DNA of 46,691 bases, taken from the NCBI RefSeq assembly GCF_013415425.1, contig NZ_JACBYC010000100.1, positions 1 through 46,691 on the forward strand. The letters are read 5' to 3'. The notes beneath the pieces were generated by a model. It did not search any database and was not told the DNA's origin. It saw only the letters and a program-made list of their open reading frames with translations. Shown piece after piece: positions 28,386 to 36,663 of this stretch. The position numbers and the translations under genes are program-made. This DNA is from Gemella sp. GH3. GTDB lineage: Bacteria > Bacillota > Bacilli > Staphylococcales > Gemellaceae. Position 1 is the first letter of the stretch. The number at the start of each line of letters is the position of its first letter.

Positions 28386-29828
28386 ATGAAACAGAAAAGA
28401 ATGAAAAGAAATTTAAATTCTCGTCATGTTTCTATGATGGCAATAGGAGGATCTATTGGAACAGGATTATTTATGGCGACGGGAGCCATGTTTAGTCAAG
28501 CAGGATCGTATTTATCAGTAGCATCATATATTTTTATAGGTGTGTTTATTTATCTTTTGATGTCAGCTGTTGGTGAATTAGCAAGTTTTTATCCTGTCTC
28601 TGGTTCATTTAGCTCTTATGCAGAAAGATTTGTTGATCCATCTTTAGGTTTTGCTTTAGGATGGTTATACTGTATAATGTGGATTTTAGTTGCGGGGATA
28701 GATATTATAACATTAGCAAAAGTTCTACAGTTTTGGTCTTTCTTCCAACAATTTTCTATTATGAGTCTGTGTTTATTCTTTTTATTAGTTCTTTGTATTA
28801 TCAATATAGCAAGTGTAAAATTTTTTGGGGAAGTAGAATATTGGTTAACTACAATAAAAGTTTTAGCAGTTATATTTTTCTTGCTTGCAGGTGTGGGATT
28901 AATTTTAGGTGTTTTGGGTGGAACAACTCACAGCTTGAATACTTTTGTAAATAATAGCAAGTCTGCAGAATTACAAGGTTTTTTAGGTTTCTTTGCTATT
29001 TTATCAACAGCAGCATTTTCATTTGGTGGTACGGAATCGGTAGCAGTAGCTTCTGGTGAATCAAAAAATCCAGAGAAAACTATGTCTAAAGCAGTAAATA
29101 AAGTGTTTTGGCGTATACTAATTTTTTATGTAGCAACGATATTTATTATAGCGGCAGTAATACCTATAACTGATCCTAGATTGTTAGATACATCTAATAT
29201 ATCAGCTTCACCTTTTACTTTAGTATTTGAGAATGCAGGATTTTTACTAGCGGCTTCTGTAATGAATGCTGTAATTTGTGCTTCTGTGTTATCTGCGGCT
29301 AATTCAGGAATTTATTTTTCTAGTAGACAGTTGTTTTCATTGGGTACAAGAGGATTAGCACCAAAAATGTTTTCTAAATTAAGTACAAATTCAAGTCCAC
29401 AGTCAGCAGTTTTGTTGTGTATAATTTTTATAGTACTAACTTTTCTTTTTGAAAAATATAATGCTACAGGATATTATATGTTGTTATCTTTAGTAGGATT
29501 AATAATTGTTTGTGTTTGGATAATAGCAATATTTTCTCAAATTAGACTTAGAAAAGCTATTATTAAACAAAACAAAAATATAGAAGATATTTTACCATAT
29601 AGAGCTAAATTTGGAATTGTAGGATCTTATGTTGCATTAATAGCATTTATACTTTTAATAGTTTTACAGACATATTCAGATTTTGTAGCTAAAGGTGTAT
29701 TAGCAGGTATATATGATTTACTGCCTATTATATTTATTTTGGCTTTGTATTTTGGTTATAAATTAATAACTAAAAGTAAGATAGTTAAAATAGAAGATAT
29801 AGATTTACAGAAAAGTTTAGAAGAATAA
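28386..29828 (+). CDS. Amino acid permease, AAT/APC family (paralogue 1)
   Basis: A cytoplasmic-membrane proton-coupled amino-acid importer by family. Translation most likely starts at ATG 28386 (AAAGGAAGTG upstream), giving 480 residues. An in-frame ATG at 28344 lies within the promoter. After the charged KQKRMKRNLNSRHVSMMA comes the first helix GGSIGTGLFMATG, the substrate-binding glycine motif of the family. Then come GELASFYPVSGSFSSYAERFVDP, the helix 6 region AAFSFGGTESVAVASGESKNP and about 12 membrane helices in total. The closest groups I know are the lysine (LysP-like) and GABA permeases; the substrate cannot be read from the sequence. A close tandem paralogue follows at 30022. Confidence 0.88.
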   Translation: MKQKRMKRNLNSRHVSMMAIGGSIGTGLFMATGAMFSQAGSYLSVASYIFIGVFIYLLMSAVGELASFYPVSGSFSSYAERFVDPSLGFALGWLYCIMWILVAGIDIITLAKVLQFWSFFQQFSIMSLCLFFLLVLCIINIASVKFFGEVEYWLTTIKVLAVIFFLLAGVGLILGVLGGTTHSLNTFVNNSKSAELQGFLGFFAILSTAAFSFGGTESVAVASGESKNPEKTMSKAVNKVFWRILIFYVATIFIIAAVIPITDPRLLDTSNISASPFTLVFENAGFLLAASVMNAVICASVLSAANSGIYFSSRQLFSLGTRGLAPKMFSKLSTNSSPQSAVLLCIIFIVLTFLFEKYNATGYYMLLSLVGLIIVCVWIIAIFSQIRLRKAIIKQNKNIEDILPYRAKFGIVGSYVALIAFILLIVLQTYSDFVAKGVLAGIYDLLPIIFILALYFGYKLITKSKIVKIEDIDLQKSLEE

Positions 29829-29895
29829 AGTGATTTTTTATAATACATAATTGTATGAAAAATATAAATTTAAGAGTGATTGATGCTCTTATATC

Positions 29896-29941
29896 AGCAC
29901 ACCAAAGTTATAGTTGTTATCTAACTTTAGTTGTGCTTTTT
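29896..29941 (+). terminator. Terminator of permease 1
   Basis: AGCACACCAAAGTTA (29896-29910) pairs with TAACTTTAGTTGTGCT (29922-29937) with one bulge and one mismatch, followed by TTTTATTATATTT. Confidence 0.85.
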
Positions 29942-29955
29942 ATTATATTTAAAAC

Positions 29956-29984
29956 TTTACATTATACTATAATTAATGTATAAT
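29956..29984 (+). promoter_or_regulatory. Promoter of amino-acid permease 2
   Basis: TTTACA (29956-29961), 17 bases, TATAAT (29979-29984). It closely resembles the promoter of the first permease, including the TATAATTATT at and after the -10 box. Confidence 0.75.
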
Positions 29985-30021
29985 TATTCTTATTTTTCTA
30001 AAGAGGATGTGAGTTGTTTTA

Positions 30022-31461
30022 ATGGTACACAAAAAAATGAGGAGAAATTTAAGCTCTCGCCACGTTTCTATGATGGCAATAGGAGGATCTATAGGAACAG
30101 GTATTTTTATGGCGACTGGATCAATGGTTAGTCAGGCAGGCTCGTACATATCTGTTGCAGCTTATACATTCATAGGAATTTTTGTTTATTTTCTTATGTC
30201 AGGAGTTGGCGAGTTAGCAAGTTTTTATCCTGTTTCTGGTTCTTTTAGTTCATATGCAGAAAGATTTGTAGACCCTGCGTTAGGGTTTGCGTTAGGTTGG
30301 CTATATTGGCTGATGTGGATTTTAGTAGCAGGTATAGATATAATAACTTTATCTAGAATTTTACAGTTTTGGGATTTTTTTCAGCAATTTTCTGTATGTA
30401 CATTGAAGTTATTCTTTTTATTAATACTTCTTATTATAAATATAACAAGTGTCAAAATTTTTGGAGAAGTGGAGTATTGGCTTACTACTATTAAGGTTTT
30501 AACAGTTGTAGTATTTTTAATAGTAGGAGTATCAGTGATATTTGGTATTTTAGGGGATAATACTTATGGTTTAAATACATTTGTAGCTAATGCAAAAGGA
30601 AACTCACTTCAAGGATTTTTAGGCTTATTTGGTATTTTATCTACAGCAGCATTTTCATTTGGTGGTACAGAATCAGTAGCTATAACATCAGGTGAATCAC
30701 AAGATCCTAAAAATACTATTCCAAAAGCAGTAAATAAAGTATTTTGGCGTATATTACTTTTTTATGTTGGTACAATTTTCATAATAGCATCAGTTGTATC
30801 AGTTACAGACGAAAGACTCTTGAATACGTCTAGTGTCTTAGCTTCTCCATTTACTATAGTATTTGAAAATGCAGGCTTCTTATTAGGAGCAGCTGTTATG
30901 AATGCAGTTATATGTTCTTCGGTTATATCAGCAGGAAATTCAGGGATTTATTTTGCTAGTAGACAGTTATTTTCTTTAAGTACAAGAGGACTTGCTCTTA
31001 AGCAATTCTCTAAGCTAAGCACTAATTCTGTCCCTAATTTAGCAGTATTTATATCTGTAATATTTATAATTTTAAGCTTTATATTTGAGCATTATAATTC
31101 TGCAGGATATTACATGCTTTTATCTTTAGTAGGAATAGTAACAATATGTGTATGGATAGTAGCTATATTGGCGCAAATACGTCTTAGAAAAGCTATTGTT
31201 AAGCAGAATAGAAATTTAGAGGAATTATTACCTTATCAAGCAAAATTTGGTTTAACAGGATCATATATTGCTTTATGCGTATTTATTACGTTAATATTTT
31301 TACAAATTTATTCAGATATAATTTTAAAAGGATTCTTAGCATCTTTATACAATTTATTACCAGTAATTATAATAGTAGCAATTTATTTCGGGTATAAAGT
31401 TGTTAATAAGACGCAGATAATAAAATTAGAAAAAATAAATTTAGACAAAAATTTTGAATAA
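30022..31461 (+). CDS. Amino acid permease, AAT/APC family (paralogue 2)
   Basis: This 479-residue protein is collinear with the preceding permease. It shares RHVSMMAIGGSIGTG, GELASFYPVSGSFSSYAERFVDP, GWLYWLMWILVAGIDIITL, FGGTESVAITSGESQDP and about 12 membrane helices. Differences cluster in the helix 5-6 loop and the C-terminal tail. The two clearly arose by tandem duplication including the promoter. The nearest Shine-Dalgarno match (AGAGGA, 30002-30007) is 14 bases from the ATG, unusually far, and I find no better start. The substrate is unknown; differing specificities are plausible. Confidence 0.87.
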   Translation: MVHKKMRRNLSSRHVSMMAIGGSIGTGIFMATGSMVSQAGSYISVAAYTFIGIFVYFLMSGVGELASFYPVSGSFSSYAERFVDPALGFALGWLYWLMWILVAGIDIITLSRILQFWDFFQQFSVCTLKLFFLLILLIINITSVKIFGEVEYWLTTIKVLTVVVFLIVGVSVIFGILGDNTYGLNTFVANAKGNSLQGFLGLFGILSTAAFSFGGTESVAITSGESQDPKNTIPKAVNKVFWRILLFYVGTIFIIASVVSVTDERLLNTSSVLASPFTIVFENAGFLLGAAVMNAVICSSVISAGNSGIYFASRQLFSLSTRGLALKQFSKLSTNSVPNLAVFISVIFIILSFIFEHYNSAGYYMLLSLVGIVTICVWIVAILAQIRLRKAIVKQNRNLEELLPYQAKFGLTGSYIALCVFITLIFLQIYSDIILKGFLASLYNLLPVIIIVAIYFGYKVVNKTQIIKLEKINLDKNFE

Positions 31462-31472
31462 TTTTTTATACT

Positions 31473-31520
31473 AATGATGATATTTACTTATTTATTTTGT
31501 AGATGTCATCATTTTTTGAT
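31473..31520 (+). terminator. Terminator of permease 2
   Basis: A 15-bp stem (31473-31487 with 31499-31513) with two G-U pairs and an 11-base loop is followed by TTTTGATTTTT. Confidence 0.85.
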
Positions 31521-31564
31521 TTTTGTTTTAATGCAATAAATTAATTATTGAAAACATACTCAGC

Positions 31565-31593
31565 TTTGTACTAATAATAAAATATGATATAAT
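31565..31593 (+). promoter_or_regulatory. Promoter of the NagB-like/MenF-like/transporter unit
   Basis: TTTGTA (31565-31570), 17 bases, TATAAT (31588-31593) preceded by TGA (extended -10). Confidence 0.65.
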
Positions 31594-31638
31594 AATTGTT
31601 AATTATAAATAATATCCTTAAGAAAAGGAGTGCTAAAT

Positions 31639-32415
31639 TTGAAATATGTAGTATGTAATAGTGAAAATGCGGTTTATAATAGAGTATATGATGAGCTAGA
31701 AAGATATATAGAAGATGGAGCTGTATTTTCTTTTTCTGAATCTCTTATTGGTACTCAATTTACTAAAAGAATGATTGATGAATATAAAAATGGTAAATAT
31801 AAGTATAATCATATAATATTTTTAGGACAAAAAGAGTTTACTTTTATACAACCAGAAGAGGAATCAAGTTTTTATAAATTAATGAAAAAGAATTTGTATC
31901 TCCCTTTAAATGTTGATTATAAGAATATTTTTTATCCTAAATATTTTGATAATCAATGTATAGAAGATTATAGAAATATTTTAGAAGAGAATTTAATAGA
32001 TGTGGTTATTTTGACCGTTAATAGTCTAGGTGAAGTTTTGAATTATACAGAGGTTACTAATGAAAATAATAATATTCATATATATAAAACTTCTGCTCGC
32101 GAAAAAAATAGTCTTAGACAAAAATATAATCTTACTTTTGAAAATGACATAATTAGTATAGGTTATGATAATATAATGAATGCTCGCAATATATTTTTGG
32201 TAGTTTTAGGAAAAGATAAAAGAAAATATGTTGAAAAAATATTTGAGGAAGAAAAAAATAATAATGAAGTATTATCTTTATTAAAAACACATAATAATTT
32301 AACGGTCTTTGTTGATAAAGACGCGGGATATAAAACAGAAGAGGAAGTAAATAGATTAATTAAAGCTAAAAATAGAAAGAAAGCGATAGAAGAAATTCGT
32401 CATTTGGAAAAATAA
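31639..32415 (+). CDS. NagB-like protein lacking catalytic residues
   Basis: The frame opens at GTG 31630, but AAAAGGAG (31623-31630) points to TTG 31639, giving 258 residues. The whole length follows the glucosamine-6-phosphate deaminase fold (E. coli NagB, 266 residues). ESSFYKLMKKNLYLPLNVDYKNI parallels the region after NagB Asp72. ISIGYDNIMNARNIFLVVLGK parallels the [20 protein letters not shown] helix, and LLKTHNNLTVFVDKDAG the C-terminal end. The active site is gone. NagB MDEY is QKEF (Lys65 for Asp72), and GNDGHIAFNEP is NSLGEVLNYTEV (Leu130 and Glu132 for Asp141 and His143). The phosphate loop GGTP is not recognisable. The alignment is from memory. A sugar-phosphate sensor or a structural partner is possible. 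It is 23 bases before the MenF-like gene. Confidence 0.7.
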   Translation: MKYVVCNSENAVYNRVYDELERYIEDGAVFSFSESLIGTQFTKRMIDEYKNGKYKYNHIIFLGQKEFTFIQPEEESSFYKLMKKNLYLPLNVDYKNIFYPKYFDNQCIEDYRNILEENLIDVVILTVNSLGEVLNYTEVTNENNNIHIYKTSAREKNSLRQKYNLTFENDIISIGYDNIMNARNIFLVVLGKDKRKYVEKIFEEEKNNNEVLSLLKTHNNLTVFVDKDAGYKTEEEVNRLIKAKNRKKAIEEIRHLEK

Positions 32416-32438
32416 ATTCAAATTATGAAAGGTTAGCT

Positions 32439-33791
32439 ATGGAACAATATGAAAAAATTTACAATTATGATTTTGGTGAATCCGTAATTGGAGATAAGGT
32501 AGTAGTAAAATTTACAATTAAAAATAGCATTTCAGCTTATAAATTTTTAACTTTGTTTAAAGATAAAAAAGGTGAGAGGTTTTCTATAAAAAAAACAGAT
32601 AGTAGAGAAATAATCGTAGGAATAGGCCATGAATATACATGGAATCTGGATACTAATGATTTTTTGAAAACTTATGATAATACAAGTGTTTTAGATGATT
32701 TTGCTAATCTACTAGATCAAACAACAGTAATAGAAATCGATAACCATAAAGATGATTATTTTGGCCTGTACGGTGGTGTATCTGATGGAAATAATAAGAA
32801 GTCTCAGGAATGGATTGATTTTAGTGATACTATGTTTGTTATTCCTAATATTTTAGCAGTTTTTTATGAAGAAGATATACATTTTACTATATTTTTCAAG
32901 AAAAAAAAGGATACTGATATATATACACAGTGGCGTGATATAGTTAGTTTTTTAGGAAAATTAGATGATGAAGAAGAACTTTCTTTGGAAGATCCAGAAG
33001 TAAAAGTAGTTAGAGAAATTTATCCTGAAGTTTGGCAAAATAATATTAAATTAGCATTAGAGGAAATAAATGCTGATACATTTTCACGTATAGCGTTGTC
33101 TAGGAAAAATCAATTAGTTTTAGAAAAAGATATCTCTTTACCGTCTGTAGTGAAATACTTTTTGAACAAAAAATTACCGTATATTGCCTTTGAATCAAAA
33201 AAAAGCATGTTCGTTACTAGTAATCCTTTATTGTCATTATCTAAAAAAGATGATGATTTAAGCATATATATGTATTTACAAAAAGAAAGTTTGTTTAACG
33301 GCGATTTGTCAATAGATTTTAATGAAGAAGACATAGAGCAAGAATTTGTAAATAGATTAGAAGCTAAAACTGGATACAATTTTACTGTTCAAAAAGACAA
33401 AAGATTAATCGGAAGTAATTTGGATGTTTACTCAATGTTTTCTACTAAAGGAAAGAATTCGATAAAAGATATAAAACTACTTAGTTTATTATACCCTTTA
33501 TCAATAATAAAAGGACATCCAAAAGAAGTTACAGAGAAATTTTTGATAGATAAAGAGGACGGTAGTTACGGTTTTTGGTATTATCCGTTCGGATTTATTA
33601 ATAGTAAACTAGATTGTAAATTTTATAGTTGTGGTAATATGTTAGTATCATTGAGTAATATTATAACGATATTTACTACTATTTTAGTTAATAAGAATTT
33701 AAATTATGAAGATATAGTATCAAATAGTGATAAATTAGTATTGAAGAACTTAAAATTATTTGCTGACAATAATGTTAGTAAGGGGGAGTAA
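32439..33791 (+). CDS. Isochorismate synthase (MenF)-like protein, degenerate active site
   Basis: The 450-residue protein follows the chorismate-binding enzyme layout. FGLYGGVSD (109-116) and a W-x-x-F segment match the MenF N-lobe. FSRIALSRKNQL (215-225) matches LDKVVLAREVVL. FESKKSMFVTSNPLLSL matches FENGDACFVGASPERL, LLYPLSIIKGHPKE (350-363) matches LHPTPALGGLPKE, and GFWYYPFGFIN (378-388) matches GWYAAPIGWID. Almost every functional residue is changed. The general-base Lys is Arg217 and the HPTP histidine is Tyr352. The CLAGS and EHxxVV segments cannot be found, and the AIRS and AGCGIV...E motifs with the metal ligands are missing. It is not a plausible isochorismate synthase. It lies between the NagB-like gene and the transporter (2 bases). 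The comparison with B. subtilis MenF is from memory. Confidence 0.65.
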   Translation: MEQYEKIYNYDFGESVIGDKVVVKFTIKNSISAYKFLTLFKDKKGERFSIKKTDSREIIVGIGHEYTWNLDTNDFLKTYDNTSVLDDFANLLDQTTVIEIDNHKDDYFGLYGGVSDGNNKKSQEWIDFSDTMFVIPNILAVFYEEDIHFTIFFKKKKDTDIYTQWRDIVSFLGKLDDEEELSLEDPEVKVVREIYPEVWQNNIKLALEEINADTFSRIALSRKNQLVLEKDISLPSVVKYFLNKKLPYIAFESKKSMFVTSNPLLSLSKKDDDLSIYMYLQKESLFNGDLSIDFNEEDIEQEFVNRLEAKTGYNFTVQKDKRLIGSNLDVYSMFSTKGKNSIKDIKLLSLLYPLSIIKGHPKEVTEKFLIDKEDGSYGFWYYPFGFINSKLDCKFYSCGNMLVSLSNIITIFTTILVNKNLNYEDIVSNSDKLVLKNLKLFADNNVSKGE

Positions 33792-33793
33792 TT

Positions 33794-34684
33794 TTGAAAA
33801 ATCTTTCTATGAGTCAACAAGGTATTGTTATGACTTTTTTAGGAGCAACTTTTTGGGGATTATCAGGAGTTGGAGGAGAATACCTTCTTAATGTTTCTAG
33901 GTTGGATTCTACGTGGTTAATAAGCAATAGATTATTTTATTCAGGATTAATAATGATCATATTGCTTTATTTAAAAAATAAAGATAGAATATTTGAAATA
34001 TTTTCTAGTAAAACAGATAGTGTGAGCCTTTTATATTTTGCTTTTTGCGGTTTATTAGTTTGTCAGGCTACATACTTTATGGCTATAAAATATACTAATG
34101 CAGGAACAGCTACAGTTTTACAATATTTGGGACCACTTATAATAATGGGATATTATTGTTTTTATAGAAAGAAATTCTCTAAGGTAAATGAGCTTTTGGC
34201 TATTTTGTTATCATTGATTGGAACAATTATAATAGTTTCACATTTTAATTTTGAAAGTTTATCTATTTCTAAAGAGGGATTATTTTGGGGTATATTTTCT
34301 GCAATAGGTCTAGCAACTTACAATATTTTATCAATTAAATTAATTTCAAAATATGGCGCTATGTTAACTGTAGGATGGGCTATGTTTTTATCGGGAGTAA
34401 TTGTACAAATTTTTACTAAAAGTTTTTATATTCCACAATATTTTGGTATCAAAGAATTGATAGCTTTTATTGTGGTAGTATTATTTGGTACGATACTTTC
34501 GTTTACTTTTTATTTGCACGGAGTGCAACTTATTGGTGCAGTTAGAGGTAGTATTATCGCTTGTTTTGAGCCAATTGCAGCAATAATTTTTTCTGTTTTA
34601 CTTATAGGTACAAAATTTAATTTTTATGACATATTAGGATCATTTTTTATATTGATAGGAGTAGTTATTTTAAATAGAAACTAA
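33794..34684 (+). CDS. EamA/DMT family transporter
   Basis: The 296-residue membrane protein has the ten-helix, two-repeat EamA layout. The first repeat begins MTFLGATFWGLSGVGGEYLL, with the family motif AIKYTNAGTATVLQYLGPLI at its end. The second begins GLFWGIFSAIGLATYNILS and ends with IGAVRGSIIACFEPIAAIIFSVLLIG. Such carriers usually export or import amino acids, drugs or metabolites; the substrate is unknown. Translation starts at TTG 33794 after AGGGGGAG, two bases after the MenF-like stop, so it belongs to that operon. Rho follows after 31 bases without a visible terminator. Confidence 0.9.
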   Translation: MKNLSMSQQGIVMTFLGATFWGLSGVGGEYLLNVSRLDSTWLISNRLFYSGLIMIILLYLKNKDRIFEIFSSKTDSVSLLYFAFCGLLVCQATYFMAIKYTNAGTATVLQYLGPLIIMGYYCFYRKKFSKVNELLAILLSLIGTIIIVSHFNFESLSISKEGLFWGIFSAIGLATYNILSIKLISKYGAMLTVGWAMFLSGVIVQIFTKSFYIPQYFGIKELIAFIVVVLFGTILSFTFYLHGVQLIGAVRGSIIACFEPIAAIIFSVLLIGTKFNFYDILGSFFILIGVVILNRN

Positions 34685-34715
34685 TAATATTAAATAAATT
34701 GAGGAAGAGAAGAAT

Positions 34716-35987
34716 ATGAATTATCAGAGTTTTGACGATATGTATAAGACTAAAACTACTAAAGAATTGACACTTAGAGCAAAAGAATTAGGAGTTTTAC
34801 GTTATTCTACATTGAATAAAAAAGAGTTAATTTTAGCAATATTAGAAAAAGAAATGGAAAATGATGGTAATTATTATTTAACTGGTGTACTAGATGATAT
34901 TCACCCCGAACAAGGCTTTGGATTTTTACGTACAGTTAATTATAATAAAGGGGAAGTTGATATTTATATTTCAGCTTCTCAAATAAGGCGCTTTGAATTG
35001 AAAAAAGGTGATGAAGTAACAGGAAAAGTAAGAAAACCTAAAGAAAATGAAAAATATTATGGTCTACTGCAAGTAGATTTTATTAATGGGGTTAATGCTG
35101 AAGAAATTAAATCAAGACCCCATTTTCAAGCACTAACTCCAATTTATCCCAATGAAAAAATAAGATTAGAAACTATAAAAGAACGATTGTCGACTCGCTT
35201 TATAGATTTAGTAGCCCCTATAGGATTCGGACAGAGAGGGCTTATCGTAGCTCCTCCTAAAGTAGGAAAAACTACTTTATTAAAAGAAATAGCAAATGCT
35301 ATTAGAAAAAACTATCCTGATAAAAAGTTGATTATACTATTAATTGATGAACGTCCAGAAGAAGTTACTGATATGGAACGTTCTGTGCACGGTGCAGATA
35401 TCGTTAGTTCGACATTTGATGAAAAACCCGAAAATCATGTTAGAGTATCAGAGCTAGTTATTGAGCATGCTAAGAGAAGAGTTGAATTAGGTCAAGATGT
35501 AATTATTTTGATGGATAGTATAACTAGATTAGCTAGAGCATATAATATAGTATCTCCTAGTAGTGGAAAAGTTTTATCAGGAGGGGTTGATCCTTACAGT
35601 TTACAAAAACCTAAGTCATTTTTTGGAGCAGCAAGGAATGTCGAAGGAGGCGGAAGTTTAACTATAATTGCTACGGCATTGATAGAAACGGGATCAAGAA
35701 TGGACGATTTGATTTTTGAAGAATTTAAGGGTACAGGGAATATGGAATTATTTTTATCTCCTGAATTAGCGATAAAAAGAGTATTTCCTGCAATAGACTT
35801 TGCTAAAAGTTCTACAAGAAAAGATGCTTTATTATTATCAAATGCTGAATCTTTAGTAATGTCTCAAACTAGATATAAATTATCTAATGTGAGTGAACCG
35901 ACGATAGGAGTATTAAATCACCTAAAAAAATACAGTTCAAATTTAGAATATGTAGAAGAATTAATAAAATTTGTTAATAAAGATTAG
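34716..35987 (+). CDS. rho: Transcription termination factor Rho
   Basis: Rho is a hexameric RNA-dependent ATPase that ends untranslated transcripts. The 423-residue protein has the N-terminal helical Rho-N domain with TKELTLRAKELGV...LNKKELILAILEKE. A cold-shock-like RNA-binding domain follows, with GVLDDIHPEQGFGFLRT and VDIYISASQIRRFELKKGD. The ATPase has Walker A PPKVGKTTLLKEIA (about 178-191), LLIDERPEEVTDMERS, the Q-loop DSITRLARAYN, and GAARNVEGGGSLTIIATALIETGS for the R-loop. AGGAAGAGA precedes the ATG. It overlaps no gene and is followed by a carbonic anhydrase gene 8 bases later. Confidence 0.97.
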   Translation: MNYQSFDDMYKTKTTKELTLRAKELGVLRYSTLNKKELILAILEKEMENDGNYYLTGVLDDIHPEQGFGFLRTVNYNKGEVDIYISASQIRRFELKKGDEVTGKVRKPKENEKYYGLLQVDFINGVNAEEIKSRPHFQALTPIYPNEKIRLETIKERLSTRFIDLVAPIGFGQRGLIVAPPKVGKTTLLKEIANAIRKNYPDKKLIILLIDERPEEVTDMERSVHGADIVSSTFDEKPENHVRVSELVIEHAKRRVELGQDVIILMDSITRLARAYNIVSPSSGKVLSGGVDPYSLQKPKSFFGAARNVEGGGSLTIIATALIETGSRMDDLIFEEFKGTGNMELFLSPELAIKRVFPAIDFAKSSTRKDALLLSNAESLVMSQTRYKLSNVSEPTIGVLNHLKKYSSNLEYVEELIKFVNKD

Positions 35988-35995
35988 GAGATGTA

Positions 35996-36589
35996 ATGAG
36001 ATTATTAGATGAAATACTAGAGTATAATAAAAAATTTGTTGAACAAAAAGAGTATGAAAAATACCAAACGGAAGATAAATATCCAGCAAAAAAAGTAGTA
36101 ATGCTAACTTGTATGGATACAAGATTAGTAGAACTTTCTACAAAATCACTTAACCTTAGTAGTGGTGATGTTAAGGTAATAAAAAATGCAGGAGCCATAC
36201 TAAGTCATCCTTATGGATCTATAATACGTAGTTTAATAATAGCAGTTTATTTGTTAAAAGCAGATGAAATAATAGTTATGGGTCACTATGACTGTGGTAT
36301 GCAAAATGTTGATACTAATTTATTAATAAAAGAAATGTGGGAAAGAGGAGTAACTTCAGAAACATTTAGGATATTGAAATATTCTGGAATAGATTTAAAA
36401 GAATGGTTACATGGTTTTGATGAAGTTAAAGAGAGTGTAAAGCATGATATAGATATTATAGTGAATCATCCTCTAATACCTAAAAATGTTTATGTTCATG
36501 GATTGGTAATTGATCCTCAAACGGGGAAAGTTGATTTAGTAGAAAATGGATATGACAGAAGGTTTAACGATGCACAATTAAATGCATAG
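35996..36589 (+). CDS. Beta-class carbonic anhydrase
   Basis: It interconverts CO2 and bicarbonate at a zinc site. The 197-residue protein shows the beta-class ligands Cys39 and Asp41 in CMDTR, followed after about 55 residues by His97 and Cys100 in GHYDCGM. The Asp-Arg dyad (Asp41, Arg43) is present, as is KNAGAILS. It belongs to the short YbcF/YtiB-like clade by length. Its start follows the rho stop by 8 bases, and TTAGGAGATG, overlapping that stop, is the ribosome-binding site. Bicarbonate would serve PurK and other carboxylases; that link is inference. Confidence 0.92.
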   Translation: MRLLDEILEYNKKFVEQKEYEKYQTEDKYPAKKVVMLTCMDTRLVELSTKSLNLSSGDVKVIKNAGAILSHPYGSIIRSLIIAVYLLKADEIIVMGHYDCGMQNVDTNLLIKEMWERGVTSETFRILKYSGIDLKEWLHGFDEVKESVKHDIDIIVNHPLIPKNVYVHGLVIDPQTGKVDLVENGYDRRFNDAQLNA

Positions 36590-36603
36590 ATAACTATGCC
36601 ATA

Positions 36604-36632
36604 TTGATAATGACTAAAAAAATTGTTATAAT
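36604..36632 (+). promoter_or_regulatory. Promoter of leuS
   Basis: TTGATA (36604-36609), 17 bases, TATAAT (36627-36632). The predicted start near 36639 leaves a leader of about 25 bases, so there is no T-box leader controlling this synthetase gene. Confidence 0.8.
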
Positions 36633-36663
36633 TAAAAAATAATTATTGAATGGAGTGAAAATA

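Noticed and set aside
36633-36663. T-box leader upstream of leuS
   Set aside because: The predicted transcript leader is only about 25 bases long, with no T-box sequence or terminator.
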